Position numbers and translations under genes: made by a program
Shown here: piece by piece, positions 4,803 through 10,793 of the stretch
Layout of the letters: each line of letters starts with the position of its first letter
How positions within the stretch are numbered: position 1 is the stretch's first letter
The notes under the pieces: generated by a model
The model's database searches: none
Seen by the model: only the letters and a program-made list of their open reading frames with translations
Told to the model about the DNA's origin: nothing
From: DATDCY01 sp964513745
GTDB lineage: Bacteria; JAUVQV01; DATDCY01
Reading direction: 5' to 3'
Assembly (NCBI GenBank): GCA_964513745.1
Contig: CAZEOK010000103.1
Coordinates: 1-10,793 of the forward strand
DNA length: 10,793 nt

Positions 4803-7111
4803 CGCCCTGATCGCTGCAGCGCGTCGAGCGCGTCCTGGGCGGCCTTGCGGGTCGCGAAGTCCGGGTCGCGCTGCACGTGCGCTTCGAGCTTCGCCGTGGC
4901 CGAGCGGTCGCCGATCCGCGCGAGCGCGTAGGCTGCCGTGGCGCGAACGTGCGCCGAGGGGTCTTCGAGGGCAGCGACGAGCGCCCCGGTCGCGTCGCGC
5001 GAGCCGATCTGGCCGAGCGCGTGGGCGGCGATGCCGCGCACGCTGCTGCTCGCGTCGGCGAGTGTGCGCGTGAGCGCGGGGACGGCGCGCCGGTCCTTGA
5101 GCCCGCCGAGCGCGTAGGCCGCGTAAAGACGCACCTGCTCGCCCTGGTTGCCGAGAAGCTCGATCAGCGGTTCGACCGACGCCGGGTCGGCGATCTGGAT
5201 CAGCGCCGTCGCGGAGTTCGCGCCGGTGTTGCCGGCGCTCTGGATGGCCTCCAGCAGGGGCGCCACGGCCCGACGGTCCTTGACCTCCCCCATCACGCGC
5301 GCAACGCCCTCGCGGATCGCCGGATCCGGCCCCTTGAGCCGCTCTTCGAGCTGCGGGAGCGCGGCCCCGTCGAGACGCGTGAGTGCCTGCTCGGCGTACC
5401 AGCCCGTGCGCTCGTCCTTGAGGGCGGCAATGAGGCTGTCGATGTCGCGGCTGCCGATCTTGTCGAGGATGCGCACGGCCAGCCACTGGGTCTCGGGGTC
5501 GTTGAGCGAAGAGAGCAGGAGCCTGATCGAGATCCGGCCGCCGATGCTCATCAGGCCGACCGCCGCGTAGGTGCGCAGCGCCGGATCCTTGTCGCGGAGC
5601 AGGGCCACGAGGTGCTCCTCGGCGCGCTGGTCGCCGATCTCGGTGAGGGCGATCGCCGCGAAGCGCCGCACCCCGGGGTCCGGATCGTGCAACCGCTGGA
5701 TGATCGCGTCGACCGTCCCGGCCGCCTTGAGTTTTCCGAGCAGGTAGATCGCCCGCGTCAGCGGCTCGCCGTTCGCGGTCCCGAGCACGCCCGTCAGGCA
5801 GGTCACGGCCGGCTCGCCCATGTTCAGGAACGCCACGCGCAGGGAGTCCTGCAGGTCATCGCCCGGCAGGGCCAGCAGCCGTCCCGCGAGCGCGCACGAG
5901 GTCGCGGCCCCGATGTTGCCGAGCGCGGTGACCGCGCTCTTGACGACCTCGCGGTCCGGGTCGTTGATCAGGGAGGAGATCGTGTCGGCGAGGGAGGCGT
6001 CGCCGAGTTGTCCGAGCACGTCGAGGGCCCGCTGGCGCACGCGCGGCTGGGTGCTGCCCAGCATCTGGGTGACGGCCGGGATCACCGAGCGCTCGCCGAT
6101 GGTGATCAGGGCCTCGGCGGCGGTGTCCAGGACGAGCGGATCGGGGTCCTGGAACATGCGCAGGATCCCGCGCGCGGCCCGCGGATCGCGTATCTCCCCG
6201 AGGGCGTAGGTGGCGTAGAGGCGCACGTTGCGCCGCTCCGAGAAAAGCGCCTCGAGCAGCGGCTGCAGCGCGGGCTGGCCGATGTTGACGAGGGCCTTGG
6301 CCGCGAGCCAGCCGATCTCCTCGCTGTCGAGCACCTCGACGAGCGGGCGCACCATCTTCGGGTCGGAGATCTTGCCGAGCGCGTAGATGGCGTAGAGGCG
6401 GTTGTTCGGATCGGGATCGCGCAGCTTGCCGACGAGGATCTCGACGACCTCGCCGCTGCCGAGGCTGTAGAGCGATGTCGCCATGTTCACGACCGAGGCG
6501 TCCTCGGTGCGCAGCGCCGCGACGAGCGCCGCCTTCGCGCGCTGGTCGCCGATTTCGCCGAGCGCCGTGGCGGCGTACCCCCGGACGACGGGGTCGGGAT
6601 CCTTGAGCGCGCCGATCAGCGCGTCGGTGGCGGCCTTGTCCCTGATCATCCCCAGGGCGAAAGCGACGTGCTGCCGTATCTCGACGTCGGGGTTGGCGAG
6701 CAGCGGCACAAGCGCGGGCACGGCCTGCGGCGCGCGGATCTCCCCGAGGGTGTAGATCGCGAAGCGTACCGTGTCGGCGGCCGGCGCGCGCAGCGCTTCC
6801 AGCAGCGCCGGCACGGATCCCGCCTTGAGCTGGGCGACCTGGCGCACCGCCATCCAGCGCAGCTCCTCGTCCGGATAAAATCCGATCAGGGCGCGAATGG
6901 CTTCCTGTGTTCCCAGGTCGCCGATGCGCTCGATGACCTTGTAGCGCCCGAACGGGCTCTCGCTCGGAAGCCGCTGGAGCAGCGCGTCCAGGTCTTCCTG
7001 GGCGCGCGCCGCTCCCGGAAAGAACAGCGTGCCGCACAGCACGGCCGCCAGGAGGGCGATCGCGCCGCGCAAGCGCGGCGCCGTGAGGGGGGCTTTCTTG
7101 CGGGGTGGCAT
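4799..7111 (-). CDS. Secreted HEAT-repeat protein (about 23 repeats)
   Basis: A 770-aa protein with a basic N-terminus (MPPRKK), a hydrophobic core (about 16-33) and a signal peptidase I-like site GAARA/Q near residue 37, so export to the periplasm is predicted. A cysteine at 26 lies within the hydrophobic core without a proper lipobox. From about residue 40 to the end it is a run of HEAT-like (PBS-lyase/EZ-HEAT type) units of about 31 residues. Each has a DPDPxVRxxAAxALGEIGD-like core; clear copies include those around DPDPVVRGYAATALGEIGDQ and DPDPGVRRFAAIALTEIGDQ. No enzymatic domain is seen, so a binding scaffold forming a long superhelix is the likely role; the partner is unknown. The start is fixed by the signal peptide and the promoter just upstream. 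The gene is divergent from the tRNA nucleotidyltransferase and convergent with mazG. The opposite strand is open for over 2 kb, a composition effect. Confidence 0.9.
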   Translation of the reverse strand: MPPRKKAPLTAPRLRGAIALLAAVLCGTLFFPGAARAQEDLDALLQRLPSESPFGRYKVIERIGDLGTQEAIRALIGFYPDEELRWMAVRQVAQLKAGSVPALLEALRAPAADTVRFAIYTLGEIRAPQAVPALVPLLANPDVEIRQHVAFALGMIRDKAATDALIGALKDPDPVVRGYAATALGEIGDQRAKAALVAALRTEDASVVNMATSLYSLGSGEVVEILVGKLRDPDPNNRLYAIYALGKISDPKMVRPLVEVLDSEEIGWLAAKALVNIGQPALQPLLEALFSERRNVRLYATYALGEIRDPRAARGILRMFQDPDPLVLDTAAEALITIGERSVIPAVTQMLGSTQPRVRQRALDVLGQLGDASLADTISSLINDPDREVVKSAVTALGNIGAATSCALAGRLLALPGDDLQDSLRVAFLNMGEPAVTCLTGVLGTANGEPLTRAIYLLGKLKAAGTVDAIIQRLHDPDPGVRRFAAIALTEIGDQRAEEHLVALLRDKDPALRTYAAVGLMSIGGRISIRLLLSSLNDPETQWLAVRILDKIGSRDIDSLIAALKDERTGWYAEQALTRLDGAALPQLEERLKGPDPAIREGVARVMGEVKDRRAVAPLLEAIQSAGNTGANSATALIQIADPASVEPLIELLGNQGEQVRLYAAYALGGLKDRRAVPALTRTLADASSSVRGIAAHALGQIGSRDATGALVAALEDPSAHVRATAAYALARIGDRSATAKLEAHVQRDPDFATRKAAQDALDALQRSGR

Positions 7112-7121
7112 GGCGGGTGCT

Positions 7122-7150
7122 ATCGTAAAAACGGGGAGTTCGACTGTCAA
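7122..7150 (-). promoter_or_regulatory. Sigma70-type promoter for the HEAT-repeat gene
   Basis: On the minus strand a perfect TTGACA (7145-7150) is followed by exactly 17 nt and TACGAT (7122-7127, four of six matches). The predicted transcript start is near 7115, only about 4 nt before the ATG at 7111. No Shine-Dalgarno lies between, so the message would be leaderless or nearly so. This is the best promoter match found in the window. Confidence 0.7.
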
Positions 7151-7167
7151 GCAAACTTGTTGGCTAG

Positions 7168-7212
7168 GCAGGCTGCTCCGCAGCGTCAGGATCCCGCAGC
7201 CTGCACGGGGAT
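7168..7212 (+). promoter_or_regulatory. Competing hairpins in the leader of the tRNA nucleotidyltransferase gene
   Basis: GCAGGCTGC (7168-7176) and GCAGCCTGC (7196-7204) form a perfect 9-bp inverted repeat with a 19-nt spacer. Inside it GCTGC (7172-7176) can instead pair with GCAGC (7180-7184) across a TCC loop. ATCCC (7191-7195) can pair with GGGAT (7208-7212), which includes an in-frame upstream ATG at 7211. These pairings exclude each other and end about 10 nt before the chosen ATG at 7223. They could tune translation or transcription of the gene, or the DNA could be an operator. No promoter was recognised. Confidence 0.3.
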
Positions 7213-7222
7213 GGAAGAGTCT

Positions 7223-9838
7223 ATGGAGATCATCACTACCCATCTCGAGGCGGAGTTCGACTCCTTCGCCTCGATGGTGGCGGCAAAGAGGCTCTATCCC
7301 GGGGCGAAATTGGTTTTCCCGGGCTCGCAGGAGCGCGCCTTGCGCGAGTACCTCAAGACCTCGCCGCGCCGGTTCGGCGTGGCGCGCCTGCGCGCGATCG
7401 ACATGGCGCACGTCACCAGGGTCATCCTCGTCGACACGCGGCGGCGCGACCGCATCGGTGCGCTTGCCGAGGTCGTCGCCCGCCCCGGCGTCGAAGTGCA
7501 CGTCTACGACCACCATCCCGCGAGCCCGGAGGACATCGCCGGGGCCCTCGAGGTGATCGAGGATGTCGGCGCCAACACCACGCTGATGGTCGAGCTCCTG
7601 CGTCGGCGCGGGCTTGCCGTCTCCCCCGAGGAGGCGACGCTGCTGGCTCTGGGCATCTACGAGGATACCGGGTCGATGACGTTCGCGTCGACGACGCCGC
7701 GCGACCTGCTGGCCGCCGCGTGGCTGCTCGAGCAGGGCGCGAACCTCAACATCGTCGCGGACATGGTCGCCCGCGACCTCACACCCGAGCAGGTCCTGCT
7801 CCTCAACGACCTTCTGCGCTCGCTGCGGCGGCACGCGATCCACGGCGTGGAAGTGGGGGTTGCCTCGGCCTCACGTCCCGGGTACATCGCCGACCTGTCG
7901 GTTCTCGCCGGCAAGCTGCGCGAGATGGAGAACCTCGGCGCCCTCTTTGTCGCCGTCCGCATGGGGGCGCGGGTCTACGTCGTCGGACGAAGCCGCGTCG
8001 GCGCGGTCGACGCCGGGGCGGTTGCCGTGCGTCTCGGCGGCGGCGGGCACCCGACCGCGGCCTCGGCGGCGGTGCGCGAGCCGCGGATCACGCCTGTCAA
8101 GCGCCGGTTGATCGCGGCCCTGCGCGAGACGATCGTGCCGCCGCGCCTCGCCCGCGAGATCATGACCCACCCGGTGACCAGCGTCGAGAGCGCGACGACC
8201 CTCGCGGCGGCGCGCAAGGTGCACGCGCGCGCCGGGCTGAACGTGCTCCCCGTCGTCGAGCGCGGACGCTTCCTCGGGATTCTCGGGCGCCAGGTCACCG
8301 AGAAGGCCGTGCGCCACGGCTTCGGCGGGCACCCGGTCTCGGACTACATGAGCACCGACGTCGAGACACTCCCGCCGACCGCGACGTTCGCCCGGGTCGA
8401 GGAGATCATGCTCGGGCGCGGCCAGCGCTTTCTGCCGGTGGCGCGGGCCGGGCGCCTGGTCGGCGTGATCACCCGCACCGATTACCTGCGCGCGCTGCGA
8501 TCGGAGGCGGCGCGCGCGGCGCCGGCCGGTTCCTGGCGTCGGGCACTGCCCAGGGAGATGCACCGGCGCGACGTGCGCGCGCTGATCCGCGAGCGGGTCG
8601 CCCCGGCCGTGCAGGAGTTGCTCGCGGCCATTGGCCGGGAGGCCGAGGCGGCCGGGCTGCGCGCGTACCTGGTGGGCGGCTGGGTGCGGGACCTGCTCCT
8701 GCACGAGGAGAACCAGGACCTCGACGTCATGGTTGAAGGCGACGGCATCGCCTTCGCGCGGCGGCTCGGCGAACGACTCGGGGGGCGCGTGCACGCCCAC
8801 CCGCGATTCGAGACGGCAGTCGTCGCGCTGCCCGGCGGGATCAAGATCGACATCGCCACCGCGCGAGCCGAATACTACGAGGCTCCCGGGGTGCTGCCGA
8901 CGGTCGTCTACGGCAACGTCAAGATGGACCTGCTGCGTCGCGACTTCACGATCAACGCGCTCGCCGTGGCGCTGAACCCCGGGCGGTTCGGCACGCTGCT
9001 GGACTTTTTCGGCGGCCTGCAGGACCTGCACGCCCGGGCGATCCAGGTTCTGCACAGCCTGAGCTTCGTCGAGGACCCGACGCGCGTCTTCCGGGCGATC
9101 CGCTTCGAGCAGCGGCTGCACTTCAGGCTCGGGGAGTCGACGCACCGCCTGATCCGCGACGCTGTCGCCAAGGAGCTGTTCGGGACGCTCGGCGGGCCGC
9201 GGATCTTCGGCGAGCTCGAACTGATCCTCAAGGAGAAGAACCCGCTGCCGGCGCTCGCGCGCATGGAGGAGCTCGGTGTGCTGCGCTACGTCCACCCGCG
9301 GTTGCGGATCACGCGCGCGGTGCTCCGCCTCTTCGGCGCGCTGCGCCGCCGTCTCGCGGCGCTCGGGGAGCGGGAGCGGGAATGCTGCTGGGTGCTCTAC
9401 CTCGCGGCGCTGTGCGAGGGGCTCGGGCCGCGCGGCGTGGCCGACCTGTGCGAGCGTCTCACGCTGCCGCCACGCATGGCGGCGCGGCTTGCGGCACTCG
9501 TCGTCGAAGGGCGGCGTCTCCAGAAGAAGCTCGAGGCGGCGCGGCCCTGGCGGGCGGCGGCCGTGCACGCATTGCTCGCCCCGTGGCCGCGGGAGATGGC
9601 GGTGTACGTCTGGGCGCGCACGACGAGCCGCGGTGCCGCGGCGGCGGCGCGGGCCTTCATCGCCGAGGGCGCGGCGGTCGTGACGGAGCTCAAGGGTCGC
9701 GACCTGCTCGCCCTCGGCTACCGCCCGGGGCCGATCTACCGCGAGATTCTCGCCGCGCTGCTCGCAGAGCGGCTCGAGGGCCGCGTCCACAGCCGCGAGG
9801 AAGAGCTGGCCTGGGTTAACGCTCATTACCCACGCTAG
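7223..9838 (+). CDS. DHH-CBS-tRNA nucleotidyltransferase fusion, probably A-adding enzyme
   Basis: An 871-aa soluble protein. Order: DHH phosphoesterase domain (about 1-180) with THLEAEFDSFAS (6-17), VDTR (70-73), YDHHP (95-99) and GIYEDTGSM (144-152); DHHA1 part with RLGGGGHPTAAS (270-281); two CBS domains (about 311-365 and 371-425); then a class II polymerase-beta-type nucleotidyltransferase with LVGGWVRDLLL (483-493), catalytic D499/D501 in QDLDVMVEG, RRDFTINAL (572-580), RVFRAIRFEQR (621-631) and a C-terminal KGRDLLALGY (824-833) RNA-binding tail. This architecture is known from Geobacter- and Aquifex-type lineages with separate C- and A-adding enzymes, so it probably adds the 3' A of tRNA CCA; poly(A) polymerase is the alternative. 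The start at 7223 is chosen over the ATG at 7211 because GGAAGAG (7213-7219) precedes it at workable spacing and MEIITTHL is the family opening. DHH motif I has Glu at two usual Asn/Asp places (E9, E11). Confidence 0.93.
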   Translation: MEIITTHLEAEFDSFASMVAAKRLYPGAKLVFPGSQERALREYLKTSPRRFGVARLRAIDMAHVTRVILVDTRRRDRIGALAEVVARPGVEVHVYDHHPASPEDIAGALEVIEDVGANTTLMVELLRRRGLAVSPEEATLLALGIYEDTGSMTFASTTPRDLLAAAWLLEQGANLNIVADMVARDLTPEQVLLLNDLLRSLRRHAIHGVEVGVASASRPGYIADLSVLAGKLREMENLGALFVAVRMGARVYVVGRSRVGAVDAGAVAVRLGGGGHPTAASAAVREPRITPVKRRLIAALRETIVPPRLAREIMTHPVTSVESATTLAAARKVHARAGLNVLPVVERGRFLGILGRQVTEKAVRHGFGGHPVSDYMSTDVETLPPTATFARVEEIMLGRGQRFLPVARAGRLVGVITRTDYLRALRSEAARAAPAGSWRRALPREMHRRDVRALIRERVAPAVQELLAAIGREAEAAGLRAYLVGGWVRDLLLHEENQDLDVMVEGDGIAFARRLGERLGGRVHAHPRFETAVVALPGGIKIDIATARAEYYEAPGVLPTVVYGNVKMDLLRRDFTINALAVALNPGRFGTLLDFFGGLQDLHARAIQVLHSLSFVEDPTRVFRAIRFEQRLHFRLGESTHRLIRDAVAKELFGTLGGPRIFGELELILKEKNPLPALARMEELGVLRYVHPRLRITRAVLRLFGALRRRLAALGERERECCWVLYLAALCEGLGPRGVADLCERLTLPPRMAARLAALVVEGRRLQKKLEAARPWRAAAVHALLAPWPREMAVYVWARTTSRGAAAAARAFIAEGAAVVTELKGRDLLALGYRPGPIYREILAALLAERLEGRVHSREEELAWVNAHYPR

Positions 9839-9884
9839 CAAGGTCTCTCTGTGGAATTCCCGTGTCGCCTTTGGGTAGGCGCGT

Positions 9885-10101
9885 CTGTTCACCGTGTGGC
9901 GGCAGCGGGGCGGCGACGGGCGGCCGCCAGCTTCGCGCTCGACCGCGGCATGTCCGGTCCTGCGCTCGAAACGCACAACTCGCCCTGCGGGCTCAGACAG
10001 TGCGTTTCGCCCCTGCGGGGACGCTCCGGTCCGGCCGCCGCGGTTCCCTCGCGCTCCGCCATGCGGCCGCCCGTCGCCACCCCGCAGCCGCCCGTGAACA
10101 G
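9885..10101. repeat. 217-bp long imperfect inverted repeat (MITE/cruciform-like)
   Basis: The left arm (9885-9927) and right arm (10063-10101) are inverted copies. Both end in CTGTTCAC at the outer tip. They share a perfect 16-bp core, GGCGACGGGCGGCCGC at 9912-9927 against 10063-10078. Between tip and core there are only three mismatches and one 4-nt insertion. Nested near the same centre is a second stem, CGAAACGCAC (9967-9976) with GTGCGTTTCG (10000-10009), enclosing GCCC-TGC-GGGC (9982-9992). A further hairpin CCCC-TGC-GGGG lies at 10010-10020. CCGCGGC (9943-9949) also has its complement at 10037-10043. No target-site duplication is evident at the tips and no coding capacity was recognised. 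It could be a miniature inverted-repeat element, a cruciform-forming site, a structured RNA or an elaborate bidirectional terminator. Confidence 0.75.
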
Positions 10102-10206
10102 TTTGACGTTGTCCTCTAAGATCCCGGACGCACTCCCGGGTAGGCCGCGCAGACGCACGACCGAAGGGAGCGCTCCAGCCGCCTCGCACACGGTCTTCGG
10201 GCAGGT

Positions 10207-10235
10207 TTGGCGATTCCCCCGGCGTTTGTTAGGAT
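10207..10235 (+). promoter_or_regulatory. Candidate sigma70 promoter for the M50 peptidase gene
   Basis: TTGGCG (10207-10212, four of six matches to TTGACA) is followed by 17 nt and TAGGAT (10230-10235, four of six matches to TATAAT). A start near 10242 would give a leader of about 28 nt holding GGGGAAA (10256-10262) 7-9 nt before the ATG at 10270. The match is moderate, but its location is sensible. Confidence 0.45.
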
Positions 10236-10269
10236 GGCGCACTATGCATGAATTCGGGGAAACCGTCTG

Positions 10270-10793
10270 ATGGGCGGGGGGCAGGGGATCGTCATCCAGA
10301 TCTTCGCGCTGATCCTGGCCGTCTGCTTCCACGAGGCGGCCCACGGCTGGGTGGCCTGGCGCAACGGCGACGCGACGGCCAAGCTCGCCGGGCGCATCAC
10401 GCTCAACCCGATCCCGCACATCGACCTGTTCGGAACCATCATCTTCCCGGCGCTGCTGCTGATCACCCACGCCCCGATCCTGATCGGCTGGGCCAAGCCG
10501 GTTCCGGTGAACCCGCGCAACTTCACGAATCCCAAGCGCGGGTTCGCACAGGTGTCGATCGCGGGACCGGGAAGCAACATGCTGCTGGCGGTGATCGCAG
10601 CGATCGGCCTCAAAGTCTGGACCGTGCTCGACCCCGGGCTGCACGAGTACCTCTACGGCTATCTGCTCGGCGGTGACGGCCCCCGTGGGGTCAGCGTCAC
10701 GCTGCCGCTGGCGCTCTTTTTGCTGCAGTCGGTCTACATCAACGTCGTGCTCGGGGTCTTCAACTGCTTCCCGATCCCGCCGCTCGACGGCGG
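10270..10793 (+). CDS. M50 (site-2 protease) family membrane peptidase, 3' end cut by window edge
   Basis: The first 174 residues of a multi-pass zinc peptidase of the rhomboid-independent S2P/M50 type (the short S2P-like group without a PDZ domain). The first membrane helix carries the zinc site FHEAAHG (20-26, HExxH). The family landmarks follow: LAGRITLNPIPHIDLFG (39-55), GWAKPVPVNPRNF (73-85), IAGPGSNMLL (97-106), and near the cut FNCFPIPPLDG (164-174), which supplies the third zinc ligand Asp. Hydrophobic stretches at about 7-25, 53-73, 96-117 and 143-168 fit inner-membrane helices. The ATG at 10270 is the first usable start in frame, with GGGGAAA upstream. It follows the nucleotidyltransferase on the same strand but is separated by the palindrome and has its own candidate promoter. 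In Geobacter-like genomes I recall a similar order of these two genes, without having checked it. Substrate unknown. Confidence 0.92.
   Translation, partial: MGGGQGIVIQIFALILAVCFHEAAHGWVAWRNGDATAKLAGRITLNPIPHIDLFGTIIFPALLLITHAPILIGWAKPVPVNPRNFTNPKRGFAQVSIAGPGSNMLLAVIAAIGLKVWTVLDPGLHEYLYGYLLGGDGPRGVSVTLPLALFLLQSVYINVVLGVFNCFPIPPLDG

Larger units (their letters stand above)
9839..10269. other. Intergenic region without a supported gene
   Basis: About 430 bp separate the nucleotidyltransferase stop from the M50 start. The first 46 bp contain a small CGCCT/AGGCG hairpin (9866-9881) without a T-run. The middle is the large palindrome described separately. The right part (10102-10206) shows nothing I can name. 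The last 60 bp carry a candidate promoter. Short open frames here have no start signals or family resemblance and are not called as genes. Confidence 0.7.

Noticed and set aside
4877..7222. A plus-strand frame open for about 780 codons opposite the HEAT-repeat gene, continuous with the nucleotidyltransferase frame (4877-9838 open throughout)
   Set aside because: Its translation is Arg/Glu/Ala/Val-rich low-complexity sequence with no family resemblance, while the opposite strand encodes regular HEAT repeats and a signal peptide. The openness follows from high GC and repeated codons. The true start of the plus-strand protein is at 7223.
7112..7843. A 244-residue N-terminal extension of the HEAT-repeat protein
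   Set aside because: It is antisense to the DHH domain, shows no domain, and would bury the signal peptide and lie upstream of the TTGACA/TACGAT promoter.
9885..10101. The palindrome as an integron attC site, a CRISPR repeat or a simple rho-independent terminator
   Set aside because: No integrase-type core sites or repeat-spacer series are seen and no T-run follows either arm; the size and nesting exceed a terminator.
10103..10122. TTGACG (10103-10108) with TAAGAT (10117-10122) as a promoter
   Set aside because: The spacing is only 8 nt, far too short for a sigma70 promoter.
7871..10189. A long minus-strand open frame opposite the nucleotidyltransferase, running into the intergenic palindrome
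   Set aside because: Low-complexity Arg/Asp/Val-rich shadow of a strongly supported plus-strand gene; no start signals.
10248..10676. Open frame starting at the ATG at 10248, in a different frame from the M50 gene
   Set aside because: The M50 frame starting at 10270 shows HExxH, NPxPPLDG-like and other family motifs in order; the other frame is its shadow.

Overview
The window reads as chromosomal DNA of a GC-rich bacterium, most likely a Desulfuromonadota/deltaproteobacterium-like lineage. This rests on gene content: a DHH-CBS-nucleotidyltransferase fusion of the Geobacter/Aquifex type followed by an M50 membrane peptidase, a DUF1844 protein, and cysteine-containing PAS sensors. Taxonomy is inferred from memory of these families, not from a search. 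No rRNA, tRNA, CRISPR array, transposase or phage gene was recognised.

Layout. (1) Positions 1-3268, minus strand: a three-gene signalling cassette with overlapping ends. It encodes a PAS-GAF-PAS sensor with no output domain, then a PAS/HD-GYP cyclic-di-GMP phosphodiesterase, then a two-TM PAS histidine kinase cut off by the window edge. This part looks less GC-rich than the right half. (2) 3422-3913, minus: a DUF1844 protein. (3) 3914-4007: a compact divergent control region with a 12-bp palindrome next to overlapping -10 boxes. (4) 4008-4802, plus: mazG, whose stop codon overlaps the stop of the convergent next gene inside one CTAG. (5) 4799-7111, minus: a secreted protein made almost entirely of HEAT-like repeats, with a good sigma70-type promoter only a few bases before its ATG. 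(6) 7223-9838, plus: an 871-aa DHH/CBS/tRNA nucleotidyltransferase fusion, probably the A-adding half of a split CCA system. (7) 9839-10269: about 430 bp without a gene, dominated by a 217-bp imperfect palindrome (9885-10101). (8) 10270 to the end, plus: an M50 site-2-protease family peptidase, truncated.

How it fits together. The left cassette probably senses a redox or small-molecule signal through PAS and GAF domains and feeds it into c-di-GMP breakdown and a histidine kinase. Its cognate regulator is not visible. The right half is mostly housekeeping: nucleotide-pool cleaning, tRNA 3'-end completion and membrane proteolysis, plus an envelope scaffold protein. The least explained pieces are the large palindrome between the nucleotidyltransferase and M50 genes, the Cys/His pattern shared by the PAS domains, and a recurring arrangement of -10-like boxes immediately before start codons that lack a Shine-Dalgarno, which suggests leaderless transcripts.
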